Positions 11,411 to 24,709 of a stretch of 64,000 nucleotides of DNA are shown piece after piece. Below the pieces are notes generated by a model, which saw nothing but the letters and a program-made list of their open reading frames with translations, had not been told where the DNA came from and did no database searches. Both the position numbers and the translations under genes were made by a program. The first letter of the stretch is position 1. Every line of letters begins with the position of its first letter. This DNA comes from Paulownia fortunei (Eukaryota > Streptophyta > Magnoliopsida > Lamiales > Paulowniaceae): the NCBI GenBank assembly GCA_019321725.1, contig CM033116.1, positions 4,212,642-4,276,641 on the forward strand, given 5' to 3'.

Positions 11411-14400
11411 ATGGCGAAAATACAGAAATCGCAGCCTCCAGTGTTCGTGGAGCCGGTCTATTCATCAGTGATTACGTTGCTCATCATAGTCATGGCGTGC
11501 GTGGAGCTCTGCGACGCCGTCACGGTGGTCGATGTGTACCGCCTCGTCCAATACGATCTTGGCGGCGTTCCTTTGGGATCCCGTCTTGCCGCCCTCAACC
11601 ACCACGCCGGCTCCTCTCTATATGCCTCCTCTGCCGGCGCCGCAGCTGATCTCTCCCGCACTGTTCTTATCCTCCCCGTCCGCGAATTGAATCTCACCTT
11701 CATTAGAGGTCGCTTGATTTCTTTCTGTTCTTCGATTTTTTTTTATTTCTTCGTTGTATTAGGAACTATGTTTACAATAAATTCACCAGATGTCTATAAA
11801 AAATGATTATTTTAGTCTATTGTATCGAGTAGAATCAGGCGTTGTTTGTTTTGGATTGTTTAAGATAATATATAGTTATTTAAGGATCTATTTTAAATAG
11901 TTGTTAAGACTTAAGACGTTATTCTGAGTTTGTGAGCTTTCTGTTGTTGTTGTGGGTTCGGGAAGTGGTGAGATGTGATAATATTTAGCTAAGAAGTGCT
12001 TCTTTAATTAGTTTTCAAAGATTAATCGTACACTATGAAGAAGTATAAAGATTGAATCTTGTAAACTTATGGAGCTGAGCAGAAACTGCAGTTGTTAGGA
12101 AGAATAATTACAGGAAACTTGGAATCTGGTTTCAAAATCTGTGGAAATGCTGATGTGAGCTGATATCAAGCTCAGATTTTAATCTATGATCTTTTTATTA
12201 GGTTTTTACCAGATTTTTATTTGAGTTATTTCTAGTCAATGTAGATTATAGACCATATTGGAGGTTGTTTGCAATCTGTTTAAAACAAAGTTCTTGACTT
12301 TGGCTATTTTCTTAGGGTGAGCTTGAATTTTAGCTTGTAAGTGTATTTCTTCTAGACAATGTATGTTAGATTTGTGAAGCTAAACTGGAGTTCTATTACC
12401 CTGAGACTTGGAGTACTAGCTAATGCCTGCAAGGCAGCAACTGTCTTTTGTTGGAGCATGAAGGACTCTACCCTGTCTAGGAACTATCATTGGTTGATGT
12501 GCCAATTTTTTTTTTTTTTAATGTGGTGGTAAGGAAATAAACAGCAGAACCTGATAAGAGAAGGAGAATCCTGCCTGTAGATTATTCTTCTTGCCGCTTT
12601 CCATGTTTTGCTCTGACAGTACCAACCATTCTTGGAATCTATTTTCTTGATGATGTAGGTAGCTGTTCATGTACACAAACACAAAAAAACAACGGCCTTT
12701 TGTCCACTGTTTCTATACTTTTTCATTTTAAAATATTGGGTAAATGAAAAAGAAAAAGAAAGGAAATATTACTAAAGTACTGTAACTTCCAAAATGCTGA
12801 TTTTAGGTCCAATGATGGAAATATATTTACTTAACCATTTTAGTTACTCCAGTTGGAGTGGTGATTGAAAAGATTGTAGCTACTCGAAATTAACATATGC
12901 GAGTTTGATGCCCTATCATATTTGTCTTGCAATCCATTTTTGTATTGTTTCATCGGAATAAGTAAAGTGGTTTGGTATGTCATGTTGTTCTCTTTGTGGA
13001 TCAATATCTGCATACGCTTGGTGTAGCAGTAATCGTGCTTGCACACTTACTTTGTTTCAAATGTATTTTGAAAAGTAATGTTGGTCTAAAAGTGACTAGA
13101 GTTTGAACTTTATCTCGTCATAAAATGGAAACACAAGTATAGTTTCACATCTTGATATCATTAAATCTTAAAAAGGAGTGATTATCTAATGTTATACTTG
13201 ATCAGTTGCATTGACATGTTGGATTAATGCAGCAATAGTGTATACCATATGGTTAAGCAAGAGATATAGAGATATGATGGCGGCTCCAACTTTAAAAGAT
13301 AGAAAAATGGTTAATATTGAAAATTTTGTTGTGCCTTCCGACATCCTTATTCCACCTCTATTACACATACGTCATATGCTTAAATGTTTCCATTTCTAAA
13401 GTTTCAATTGGTCAGGTATATAGTCAGGATACCACCCATCTTGTTTAACTGGTCTTATAGCTTTTTTTCTCACTTCGAATATAGTAATGGGATAAATATG
13501 AGAAGGCATAGAGTCGGACTACCATCTTTTGGAACATGGCTAGTGAGAAGGGATACTTCTATCTATTGGACTCAAGTCCTTGCACTGCCATTTCCTCTCT
13601 GTTGTGGATTGTGAATATAGTTTTAATTTCCGCTGGGTCTGAATTCATATGCCGGTTTACTTTCATTCTTTGGATTTTTGTTCTTTTTTGCTTTGACAAG
13701 AATTGAACTTTCTTTTTCTTGAGTGCATGATAGGATATGCTTTTTCTATTGCATGAAGATAAATTTAGGATATAATTTTTCTTTATAAGTTTTTCAAGCT
13801 GAGCCTAGTCACTTTTTTTACATGCTACTTATTTTTCTTGATTGGGTCTGATTTTCATTTTCTATCTCCTGTTACACTGTGAAACATGGCTGCCTTTTTT
13901 TTTTCTCCTGTCAATGTAGTACTTTGGCATAGTGTTTATGTTTTTGTTGAAACTAATCAAACTATCAAAGATGTCAAAGCCTCGACCCTTTTGGAATAGA
14001 TTTTGATGCACATATATGTGAATTACTCTTTTCCTGGAGTTTATAACTGATTGAGATAAGTTTAGTTTCGTTAAACTCAATTATATTGGGAAAACAGTTG
14101 AACTCAATTGTATTGGGAAAACTCTCAGAGGGTTTCTTAAATTTTACAATTGTAAGGAGACTAACTTCATATTTGGAATTGCACAAAAAAGACTCTTCAT
14201 CGCACCTCCCAGAAGGAAGCCTTCTTCGCCTTCCAATCACTCATTCTTCGACCCTTACTGCCAACCTGAGAACGAATCTAGATTCCAAATGAACAAACAG
14301 AGACAAGTTCGCGCTTTTTCCTTAGAAGGAAGGTCAACCAGTTTGCCATGAGTAGGACTCCGTTGATGACAAATATCGTAGAACCATATCACAGAGGGTT

Positions 14401-17400
14401 TTTACATTTGGGATGGATTTCTCCATATTGCCTAGACAAGGTTGAATGGTTGATTTACAAATTATGTTTGACATATCTAGGAGTATACAAAAAGAAGCAG
14501 AAAATGGTGTTAAGCCATGGATTTTTAGGAAATTAGAAGTAAATTGACAGTACATGAGAGCCAAAAAAAAAAAAAAAAAAAAAAAAAAGAAAAAGAAAAA
14601 GAAAAAACCCAAGTTATTGGAACTGTGGGATTGATGGTTGCATAATTTTTTGTTTGCCAAAATTTGTGATTGAGATCATGAATCATTTGCAATCTAGTTT
14701 AAGTGAGTCTGATTGATAGTTGTTTCTTTTGAAGACTTTGGCTGAGAAATTGCTGTACTTAAGATCCTATGCAATGCAGTCTAGTGGTCTGCTACAAAAG
14801 CTTTATTTGTTCAGTCAGCGATATTGCCTATTTAGTACCACTGCTTAAGTATACTTATGCAATCTGTCGTATTCAGTTTCAAAAAGTAGCTTTAGTTGAC
14901 ATTGTTGCTAGTGTTTTTCCCGGAATAAATAATTTCTACCAACCTTGTAAACATGCAAAATAAGATAAATATGGCCCCTATTGCATTACAAGCAATTGAT
15001 GATATTCACAAGTTATTAAATTTCTTAAGGTATGTGAATATAGTGCTCCTGAGTTCTGGGGAATTTTTTATGTACGAACTCCCAAAGTAATTGTAATGCA
15101 CAAGTGTAATTACGTTTCTCAACTCATATAGTGGTTCCATCTTTGATTTTCCAAGTTATTCTCTGTAATTAATCCACAGTGTCTGTGACTCTGTTGTAAA
15201 TCTTGGTGCATTGCTTTGATTTCTGGACCTGCTCATATGAGTTTTCCTTTCATTCTGATACGTTGGCAAACTTATTTCTGATAATGTGATTTGAGTATTT
15301 TGTCCGAATTTTGTGCTTATCATTTGAAGGTTAGATTTTCTGATGTTGTCTCTACTTCCACTCCCACTTCTTTTGGTTTACTTCTTTGCTTCAGGTCATA
15401 GGATAAGTGCCTTTTCTCTCAACTTTGTAACCCCTAAGATAACATTTCTGTCTCCACCTCTGTTGTCATTGAGACTGCCCTGGATTTGACTGAGTCAAAA
15501 TCAGTTGAATTCTTTTGAGTAACTGATTATAGTTTCTTCTTTTTCGAACCTCCTTCGAATTTTGAATTTCCTAGATTGCAACTAGTTTCTAATTTTGTTA
15601 CATCATATAACTGAGTGATCAATAGTTGCTTTACTATTGGTTATGCTCAATTCTGATTTTTGACAGCCGTAGTCTAATTTGGATTCATTTATATGGTTTT
15701 GCCCTCTTTATCACAACTATAGGACCAACTTTTTTGTTGGAATCTAATGACAGATTATATTGGACAGAGGAAGCCATTAGGTGGTTTATTACTTCTACTT
15801 CCCCCAGTTTTTAGTCCACAACACACAGACAGCGGGGGTGGAGCTGATCATGATTCTGCAGAAGACCTTGTGAAGGAAGTGTTGATTGAAGTGGAACGGT
15901 TGCTTATACAAGAAAACATCCCTGTGAGTGAAGAAGATTGCTCTCTCTTGCGGATGCTGTCAATTGTGCTACTGTTATACAATGGGAAATTGTTTGATGA
16001 ACTTGGTTTTAGTTATTCATGTGTTTGTTTGATTAAGGTTTTTGTATCTGCTCCCAAGTCCTCTATCAAAGAGGGAGAGGGAAAATAAAGTTCAGTTATT
16101 GTTTCAAATATATGCTTCTGTGAATACAAGGATGCGTAAATGTTCTATGCCTAAGTTTTGGCTAACGTAAGGCTCATTTGTATTTGAAATGAACCTCAGA
16201 AAGTATTACTTGTCTTATTTCATTCCTTGAACACATAATGGCCTGCCTGCCAATCATATATCAAGCTTTCTTTCTGATAATGTCTTCATATGCTTCAGTA
16301 TCCTGTTTACTTTGGTTTTGAGGATGAGCATGTTAATGCTATGCTAGCTGATGTCCAGAAGAGCGATGCTACTGGTCAGCCAGCAACTGCCACAACTGGC
16401 GGGTTAGTTGATTAATCAAAAGTAAATTTGAGAGATTATTAATATCTGAAAGCACTCTAATTTCTCTTCTTCTCTGGCATATTATGGTTATTAGAAAGCA
16501 TTCCCCCCCCCCCCCCTCCCCCACAACCCACCCCATCCCCACCAAAAAAAGAAGAGTTTCTTGCAGTCCATCATCCATGTGTAGAAATTTGAAAGTGACT
16601 AGAATTGTCTGCTGAGTCTTTTTAGTTGATGTTGCTTTATCCTCAAAGAGTTCAGCTGTAATTGTTGTTGGACAGTTTATTGTGTGTGATAAGTCAAGTT
16701 TACAATATCATACATGCTTACGTTGCCAAATTTTATGGTCCCAATATAGCTATAAATTGCACATGCTTTTTGTGGCCATTGGTGACTGTCTAATAATGAA
16801 TGTCAGGACCATGACTGTGCCATGATTGCAGCGACTATCTTATGCAATCTCCAATGACATTGTGCCATGATTGCACTTATCTTAACCTCCTCATTTCCAG
16901 CAGTAGTAAAAGGATAAAGAAGCAAATCTTACTGGTTTTTACAGTCAATTGAGGCAACATTGTGGAAAGTTAACTCTGTTCTTTAACTGGTTGAACAAAT
17001 TTATATTTCTGGATGTGCTATTGCTGACCATTTATTTTTATCAAATCTGCTTTTCTTTTGTTTGCTTGTTATATGTCTACATTGTTTTTTTTTTAATATT
17101 TTTGGTCCATTTTGTGGGTAATTAGATTCTATTTTTCTGAGTTTTTGATGGCTTCATATGTTGCATCAAATTATCGTGATGGTATACTCCTGATCATTTT
17201 GGTATTTCTTGATGCATTATACTTGTGTTATTTGTATCTGATATTGATTTAAGATGCAATTTTGCAATAGCCTTATTATAGTTGATGCCTCATCCAAACT
17301 GTTTCAGATACAAGCTTGTAGTTGCTGCACCAGTGCCCAGGAAAATTGCTTCTCCCACCATTATAAATATTCAGGTTCTAGTTTTGCCTTTATATTTTCT

Positions 17401-20400
17401 ATTGGAGTGACTAAGTCAATGTCATTGAGCTCTCAGTCACTGCAATATATGGTTTCAAGTCCTCAATATTTGGTCAAATTTGGCTGCATTAGTTTGATTA
17501 TATATTTGAGCTATCTGTATGAGCTAAATGGATCATATTCTTCTTACTGAATTTGAAAATAATTGTAAGTTTTTCAAATTTTGTGCTATGTCAGGGATGG
17601 CTGCCAGGATTAAAAGCTGATGGAGATTCGAATCAACTTCCAACTATAGCTATTGTGGCATCATATGACACGTTTGGGGCCGCACCAGTTAATAACTTTT
17701 TTATTGAACTTGATTGTTTTATTGATAGTTCACGGTCTTATGCTATCTTAATGCTAACAGGCATTATCTGTGGGAAGTGATAGCAATGGAAGTGGTGTTG
17801 TGGCACTTCTTGAAATAGCTAGACTGTTTTCAAAATTATATTCAAATCCTAAGACAAGAGGAAGGTATAATTTACTCTTTGTACTGACATCTGGAGGACC
17901 TTATAACTACAATGGAACTCATAAGGTGCTTATTTCCTAATAATTATTCCCCGTCTTAAATATACATGTGTTAAGGGTGTTACATCATGATAATGATTTT
18001 GTACATTCCTTTTATAGTGGCTTCGCAGTTTGGATCAGCGTTTGCGTGAGACTATTGATTATGCTATTTGCTTGAATAGCATTGGCTCATCTAGCAATGA
18101 GTTATGGCTTCATGTGTCCAAGCCTCCGGAAAATGCCTACATAAAGCAAATTTTTGAGGTTACCCCCCCTCCCCCTCTTGTGAGGAAGAATCAGGGTTGT
18201 CATCAGACAACTATAATCAGTTGCAATGCTTTCTGTCTTATTTACTGTATTTCTGCAGGGTTTCTCTAGTGTGTCGGAAGAATTGGGGCTAAAAGTTGGT
18301 TTGAAGCACAAGAAAATTAACATCTCTAATCCTCGAGTAAGTAGCATATCACTTTTGAAATTGTGAGACTTAAAATCGCATGCTCTACATATAATCCTTT
18401 GTTGAAACTTAGAAACTGCTCTAGTGCTTAACAAAATCTACAGGGATTTGTGATATTATCGAACGGAGCTTTTTCAATTGTCTTTGAGCTGGTCTCTGGA
18501 TTTTTTGAACACTGATTGGAAATGTTAGTCATAATCACTTAAAGATAATAACGAGCACAAGCTGCAATCTGATGCTTGACAGACATGCAATTTCCTTTTT
18601 TTGGTCATATCAGCTGCATGAGGAATATAATATATCTTCCTACTTACCTTCTCTAGGAGTCTCTGGTACCTTCTTTCGTTATGCTTTGCATTAAGAACAG
18701 GTTATGTTCCAATGTCTATGGTTTGGGGGTACACTGAGATAACCTTGAACAAAAAAAATTGCTCATCAGTAATTGTATACTATTTAATTGTAAACTTCCA
18801 TTTGAGAACTCTGGATGTTGTCTTGTGGCACTTCTAGCTGTTGTGTTTATGAACTGTTTTTCTCAGAATAAATTAACAGACTTGTTGCCTATGAAGATAA
18901 ATGTCAATATCTTCCGTTAGATGATGTTTTTAGGTGCACTTTGAAAGTCATCTAAATTCTTTTGCCTTAGCTTTGTGTGAGTAAATATTCAATGCATTTT
19001 TCTGGACCATGTAATCCTAAATTGGAAAGTCGTTCACACTCTTCCATGTTTAATTAATTCTATTGGGAATTTTACGGAAAAGCAAGAGTCATCAAGGAAA
19101 AAGAAGTTCTAGAAAACGGGGACTTGGAGGTTGTTTACTTTTTATCAGCATTTTCACTTGAGAGAGAAATGAGCTTAATGTTTGTTTCATTTTATATCGG
19201 GAAAAAGAAAGCGTCATGCCAGAACCCTTTAAGGATGTCAAAACGTTGCAAATTGCAATATGACGAGAAAATTGTAAAAAAAATGATTGAATGCATTTAC
19301 CTTTTTATTTTACCTTCGAAAATGTATTATGCTCTGATTGTATGTGGTTTTAATGGATTAGCTACAGTATTCCTCTAAGTGCATCAACAGTAGCGATGAC
19401 TCTATGATTACAAATCCCATCTGTGAGATCTAGAACTATAGAGTGAAAGCAAAATTTCATGGTTATTTCTGTTAAGACGATAGGTGTAAACTTAGGTTCT
19501 GTTTTGTGATTTGTGATGTTAGGGATAAGTGCTTTCTTATTGAGTTACTGAATCTACATTATCCTGCTAAGTAGAGTAACACAAAAGCTCCTCTTTGTCT
19601 GTAGCATGAAGGTGTTATATGTGATTCTTAGCTTGGTTTCTTTATTTTCTTCTCCGTTTTCATCAACTTTCATAGTTATATTGCTTACACAGTTAAAGTA
19701 TTCTAGGTGGCATGGGAGCATGAGCAATTTTCGAGGCTGAGAGTCACAGCGGCAACACTATCTGAGCTTTCTGTTGCACCTGAGTTTCTGGAAAGTACTG
19801 GTGGCCTGTCAGATAACAGGTTGTAGTTTAGAACAGGTGGAACTTTTTTGTTATAAAAATTCCTTTTCTTTCTTGCATGAATTATCATTTGCCCAAAACC
19901 TTGGTCTTCTCTACAGAAATTTTGTTAATGAAGCTTCAATAAGTCGAAGCGTCAAATTAGTTGCTGAAAGTCTTGCAGTAAGATCTTGATTTAAATTTCT
20001 TTTAGGCAGATTCTGTTTTGGGGATGCAATTATAAATGTTTATCAATCTACTAATAAATTTTCTTTCTTGTATACAGAGGCAAATTTATGGCCAGCACGG
20101 AAAAAGCATTGATATATTTGCAGATGATAGTAGTTTATCCGTAAATCCTTCTTACATACGTTCATGGGTAGAATTTTTGTCTACAACACCTCGAGTGGCT
20201 CCATTTCTTTCAAAGAATGATCCTCTTATTATGGCACTTAAAAAGGTATATGATTTGCTAGACTTGATATCTGTTGATTTATTTTGTCCTGTTTGTCTTT
20301 TGCAGTAAATCTTTTTTGCCTATTTTTTCTAAGTTATTTAATATCTACATCATCTTCAACTTGGTCAGAGCTATGAAAAAGTTGGATTTTGTCAACAATT

Positions 20401-22783
20401 GCTCAACATTACTATTTGTAAAGGAAGACTTGAATTGGAATTAGGAGATCATCGGAATACTCTCTTCTTTTTCTCCTGCAAAATATTTACTCCTTTCCTC
20501 TATGTTTTTCGATCCTATTCAAAAAAGAAAAAAAAAACTTTGATAATATTTTAAAATGTTGCAATATTTTCTAACTTGAGATGTTCATTAAGGAAAAGAA
20601 CAATTCCACAATTACCACTAATCAAATTCAAAATCGCACGAAATTTTTAACTCCATCTTTAAATCATTATTGGCGGAAAGAATTAGTATTACACAGCGAT
20701 TAGAAAAATAACTGTTCATTTGATAGTGTGATTCAAAAAAATTCTCAAAGTTTAGCCAAATTTTCACTAAAAATTGATCACTAGCAATTCATATCATTGA
20801 GAATTTTACTTCCAAGAATAAAACGTTTTTCCTTAAGCAGATCAAAATTAAGTTCAGCAATGAAATATATTGCTACAGACTAGATGGTATCGTTCTATAG
20901 AGGTCATAAGTGGTTTTATGGTTTTATTTTCCTTACAGTTCCTTTCTAGTTGAATAACCTTGCTATTGTATCCTTCCTTTTGTAAGATTTCTGGAAATGA
21001 ACTCCAAATATGTGTACCATTTCTTCTTCTGAATATGACTGTTAGACTTATTCATTGTTAGGAATTAGCAGACCACACTGCTGAGGTGAATGTACAACAG
21101 GAACTATTTGATGGATTATTTACTTTTTATGATTCAACAAGCGGCAGGCTACATATCTATCAGGTGTCTATTCAAGTTAATCTCATTGTCCCCCCAACCC
21201 AAAAGAAATACACATACAAAATGCATGTGTAAATGCAGCAACTAAGTTGATAAAAATCACCATATCTCCTTTTGGAAGTTTATATTCTTATTTTCTTTTT
21301 TCGATGTTCTCTTTTCAAGACCAGTGCTGCCTAAATTGATTGTTTATACAACATTAAATAAATCCGTATTCTTTTAAGGTTAAGAATTTTTTTACCCTTT
21401 GCTCGTGTGTCCACGGGACAAATCCTATTTAAAATGGATGGTGTGAGTTTGTCAAATGCTCGACAAGCCGCTCTCAGTATTGCTAAGCTTTAAGTTGCTT
21501 ATGTTATAATAGAGCAACTTGTACCCTGGCCGGCTAGTCATAGAAATGCTCAAGGCTGGTTATGAATTATTAGACTAACTCACTTCTCATGCACCAGTCA
21601 ATGCCTGCATTATGTTGTACCTTGTTGGAAACAAGTAGCCTCATTTCCAATTCTGTATCTGAAGAAGGCATTCTCTCTTCTTTGTGAGCATGGCATCTGG
21701 ATCAAATAATAAGTATATTAAAGTCACATTAAATCTATGAATAATCAGTTTAAAAGAAATGAATTCTTTGTGTATATCAATGGACTGATGATTATGATCT
21801 CTACTGCAGGTTGCAAGTGTGACGTTCGACTTGCTTTTGCTGCTGGTTCTGGGATCGTACTTAATTATGCTTTTCAGTTTTTTGGTTATCATAACTAGGG
21901 TATGAAACAATTCCTTTTAAGTACTCTTTCAATTTTATTTTTATTTTTAATTTTTTGGGCCCCGGGGCGGGGTTGGGGGGTGGGGTTGGGGGTTGGGTGG
22001 TAAGGCTGCAAATGAGTATAGCTCAAGTGAAGCTTTCAAAATTTCTTATGTTCAAGCTCGGGCTCATTTTAAAAAATATGAGCTAGCTTGAGCTTGACTT
22101 ATTTATAGTTGAGCCTATTCAAGCTCAAACTCGATCTCATCTATATTAAAAAAGTAATTGTGATAATATGAACTGTATGGTTTAATATTTTGAAATATAA
22201 TTATTAGTGATACTTGAATTAATGTGAATTCTATTGTTCTAATCTCCTAAATATGATTAGTATTATTATTTATTATCTTTTCTTAATATTTTCTTATAAT
22301 ATCTGATAAAGTTGATAATTTAAAATTGTTAATATGCTTATTATAATATAGAGTTATGAAGATAATAAAAATTTATTATTGCCGTCATTTTTATTTTTAT
22401 TAAGAATAATAATACTATTACTATTAACATTATTATTACTAATTAAATTATAGTATAATTTAAAATATTGAAAAAATAATTAAAAAAAATGAAAGCTCGC
22501 GGACCGGCTCATAAGCTTTTGAAACCTATATTTGAGTTCGAACTGAGCTCATGAAAAAACTCGAGCTCGAGTCGAGCCTCACTTTAGCGAGCCGACTCAA
22601 CTCATCTTGCAGCCCTAGTTGGGTAGACAATAAGTTTCATTTGTATATCTTGATAATGTAAAAATTACCATTACACAACTGTAGCATAGATCTAAGCTTG
22701 CTGTTTATATCTTTCAACAGGGTCTTGATGATTTGATTAGTCTATTTCGTCGTCCCGCTTCCCGCAAAGTGAAAACAGCTTGA
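11411..22783 (+). CDS. NCLN: Nicalin, ER membrane M28-fold protein
   Basis: Fourteen exons join in frame to 570 aa: 11411-11708, 15754-15923, 16299-16402, 17308-17374, 17595-17687, 17761-17925, 18018-18158, 18259-18336, 19707-19819, 19917-19977, 20078-20245, 21062-21163, 21810-21899, 22721-22783. Nicalin is an ER membrane protein related to nicastrin; in animals it works with NOMO and TMEM147 near the translocon in making multipass membrane proteins. Visible features are an N-terminal hydrophobic segment (SSVITLLIIVMACVELCDA), the M28 peptidase-like core with SVGSDSNGSGVVALLEIA, and a C-terminal transmembrane helix (FDLLLLLVLGSYLIMLFSF) with a short basic tail. The usual metal-binding HYD of active M28 enzymes reads SYD here (VASYDTFG), so the fold is probably not catalytic, as known for nicalin. 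Length matches animal and plant homologues. Intron 1 is about 4 kb. Confidence 0.95.
14074..14126. repeat. Tandem duplication of about 27 bp in nicalin intron 1
   Basis: Two adjacent near-identical copies start with AACTCAATT(A/G)TATTGGG at 14074 and 14101. They lie inside the long first intron. Confidence 0.7.
14563..14588. repeat. Poly(A) tract of 26 in nicalin intron 1
   Basis: A run of 26 A is followed by AAAAG repeats. It could be the tail of a retroposed sequence, but I see no target duplication or recognisable body. Confidence 0.7.
16503..16543. repeat. C-rich tract in nicalin intron 3
   Basis: Fourteen consecutive C residues are followed by further C-rich sequence, so the minus strand is G-rich and could form a quadruplex. 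It lies about 100 bp after the exon 3 donor site. Confidence 0.7.
21971..22000 (+). repeat. G-rich tract beside the MITE in nicalin intron 13
   Basis: About 30 bp of G runs separated by single or paired T residues has quadruplex potential. Its last 9 bp form the left target-site copy of the adjoining transposon. Confidence 0.7.
22001..22617. mobile_element. Mutator-like MITE in nicalin intron 13
   Basis: The 617-bp element is bounded by imperfect terminal inverted repeats: left TAAGGCTGCAAATGAG, right (reverse complement) TAGGGCTGCAAGATGAG. It is flanked by a near-perfect 9-bp duplication, GTTGGGTGG at 21992-22000 and GTTGGGTAG at 22618-22626. A 9-bp target site is typical of Mutator-like elements. 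The sub-terminal regions are full of GAGCTCGAG-type inverted motifs around an AT-rich core, and there is no transposase. The intron's splice sites are untouched. Confidence 0.8.
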
Positions 22784-24709
22784 TTATGGAGCTGGATATT
22801 TTCCCACCAGCACAGCTTGCAGTTTATTCTCTGCAGATTGTTTTTTGTAGCTTAAAACCAGCATAGATCTTAGATGAGATCCGCAACCATGCATGGATAG
22901 TAAAACTTTTAGCATTTTCACGAGGCACTCATTCATTCCCTTTTTTTCATCCCTCGATTGCTTTAAGAGATGGATTAGTTGCTAGCAAAAATTTTGTTTA
23001 GGCTAGCTTGTAATCTTATTTTCTGTTTTTGCTGCAATGAAGTAGAGCTTTCATGTCAATTTCTGACACTGAGGGAATCTGTAACACGATAAATGCTATA
23101 GTTGGATTCTTATTATATCCAAGTTTAGTTGTGATGGTTGGTTAGAAATTGAAATGGCATCAACTGAACTGAGTATTTCTGTGTTTCGTTTCCAATGGAA
23201 TTAACTGATTTATCTATCATCACATTGCTGCCTGCTCTTATACGACATAAACATTTTTGCCTGATATTGAGGAATGGGTTGGAATTCTCAGAAACTCTGG
23301 TGAAAAGTATTTTTGGAAGCATTTATTTTTATTTTCTCCTATTTGAACCCTTGATGCTGATCGATGATTTTTGTTCTAGTTTCCAATTCTTTATCTGAGT
23401 TTTTTTGAGATCAGGAATCGTTATACTTGGAAAGATGCTTGACATTGTTGAATGCTCAAGTGACTGGTCATATATTGATTGTATATACTCTTCCTTCAGT
23501 CAAGCTATTATGTGGGTTAGCCAGTGAAGGCAAATTCTTTTTTATGAATAATATGCGGTCTAGTTTTGAATTTGTGGGAGGCAACAAGATCTATTATTTG
23601 AAAGCTTTGAACAATCAGTAAATGCTGTTGTTTTTGGCCGCAACGTACCATCTTCCTCTGCTACGACCTCAACTAACTGGGGTCTCCGTAAGGTCTGATT
23701 GTTGTCCAGAGTACAATGAAAATGCCAGAAATATGAACTTTGAGCAGGCTTGTTTTTCTCTCTAGCAAAACCTAATCTCTTTTCGCCATCCATCTCTAAA
23801 CAACCTTTGACTGCTAACACAAAATTAGGTGGGTAATGGGTTAAGGGCTTGAGTCCTTAATAAACTGCATTGTATTCTTCTTGCAGTGGCATCCCCACGA
23901 TCCGTGGTGCTGGAAGAGAACCAAAATGGAAAGATCTGATATTAGTTTTGATCTTTTGTGCTTCATCCACTTCAGCAAAGGAGAGAGAGGAAAGATTGGC
24001 AGCTTTTGAGACACCAGCATCCAACCATGCTGCTCAAGGATTTGATTGCAGCCTACCTCTTATTTCCTCCCATATTGAATACGACACTGGAGAATTGCAA
24101 TTGTGCTTTAGGGAGGGAGCAGAATCTTAGCAGGTCTACTTTAGAGAGTGTCCCTGCTATCATCCTTTTATATCGGCTAGTTTTGAAATTCAGATACTAG
24201 AACCATGGATAAAGACTCATTTTAACCACACATCTATAAATTTGGAAGAATTGCTCCGAGTAGGTGATAGTTTGAAAGACATGCAGCGCACAACATCTCG
24301 CATTATTCATATGCAAACACTTTGGTGATAAATGGAAGAGCAAATGTTTGTGATTTGACAATCATTATAACATAATCTGGCACTGAAACTCGCCAAGACT
24401 ACCATGCTAAAAGATCAAGTTTCATAAAAAGTTCCGAAGTACACTAAAAACCTTCATTTAGAAACATGCCAATTTAACCATGATATCTACTAAAAGCGTA
24501 AACATTGACTTCTTGCATAGCTCAACAAACTGCCAAAACAAAACCACATCACAGCATATACCCAGCTACAAAATTACTGCAAACTCTATACAGAGACTGT
24601 CTAGCACATGTTAGTTTGCGGAGAGAAACCTACACAACGTACATCAACTTTTAACATTTCCTCCTTACAAGACAGGAAAAGGAAACACCAACAGCATTCT
24701 CCAGATTCA
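22784..24709. other. Convergent spacer between nicalin and DCP1
   Basis: The left part is nicalin 3' UTR and the right part probably DCP1 3' UTR. A plus-strand frame of 86 codons at 23870-24130 follows a plausible acceptor (TTCTTGCAG) but matches nothing I recognise, so I do not call it a gene. Confidence 0.45.
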
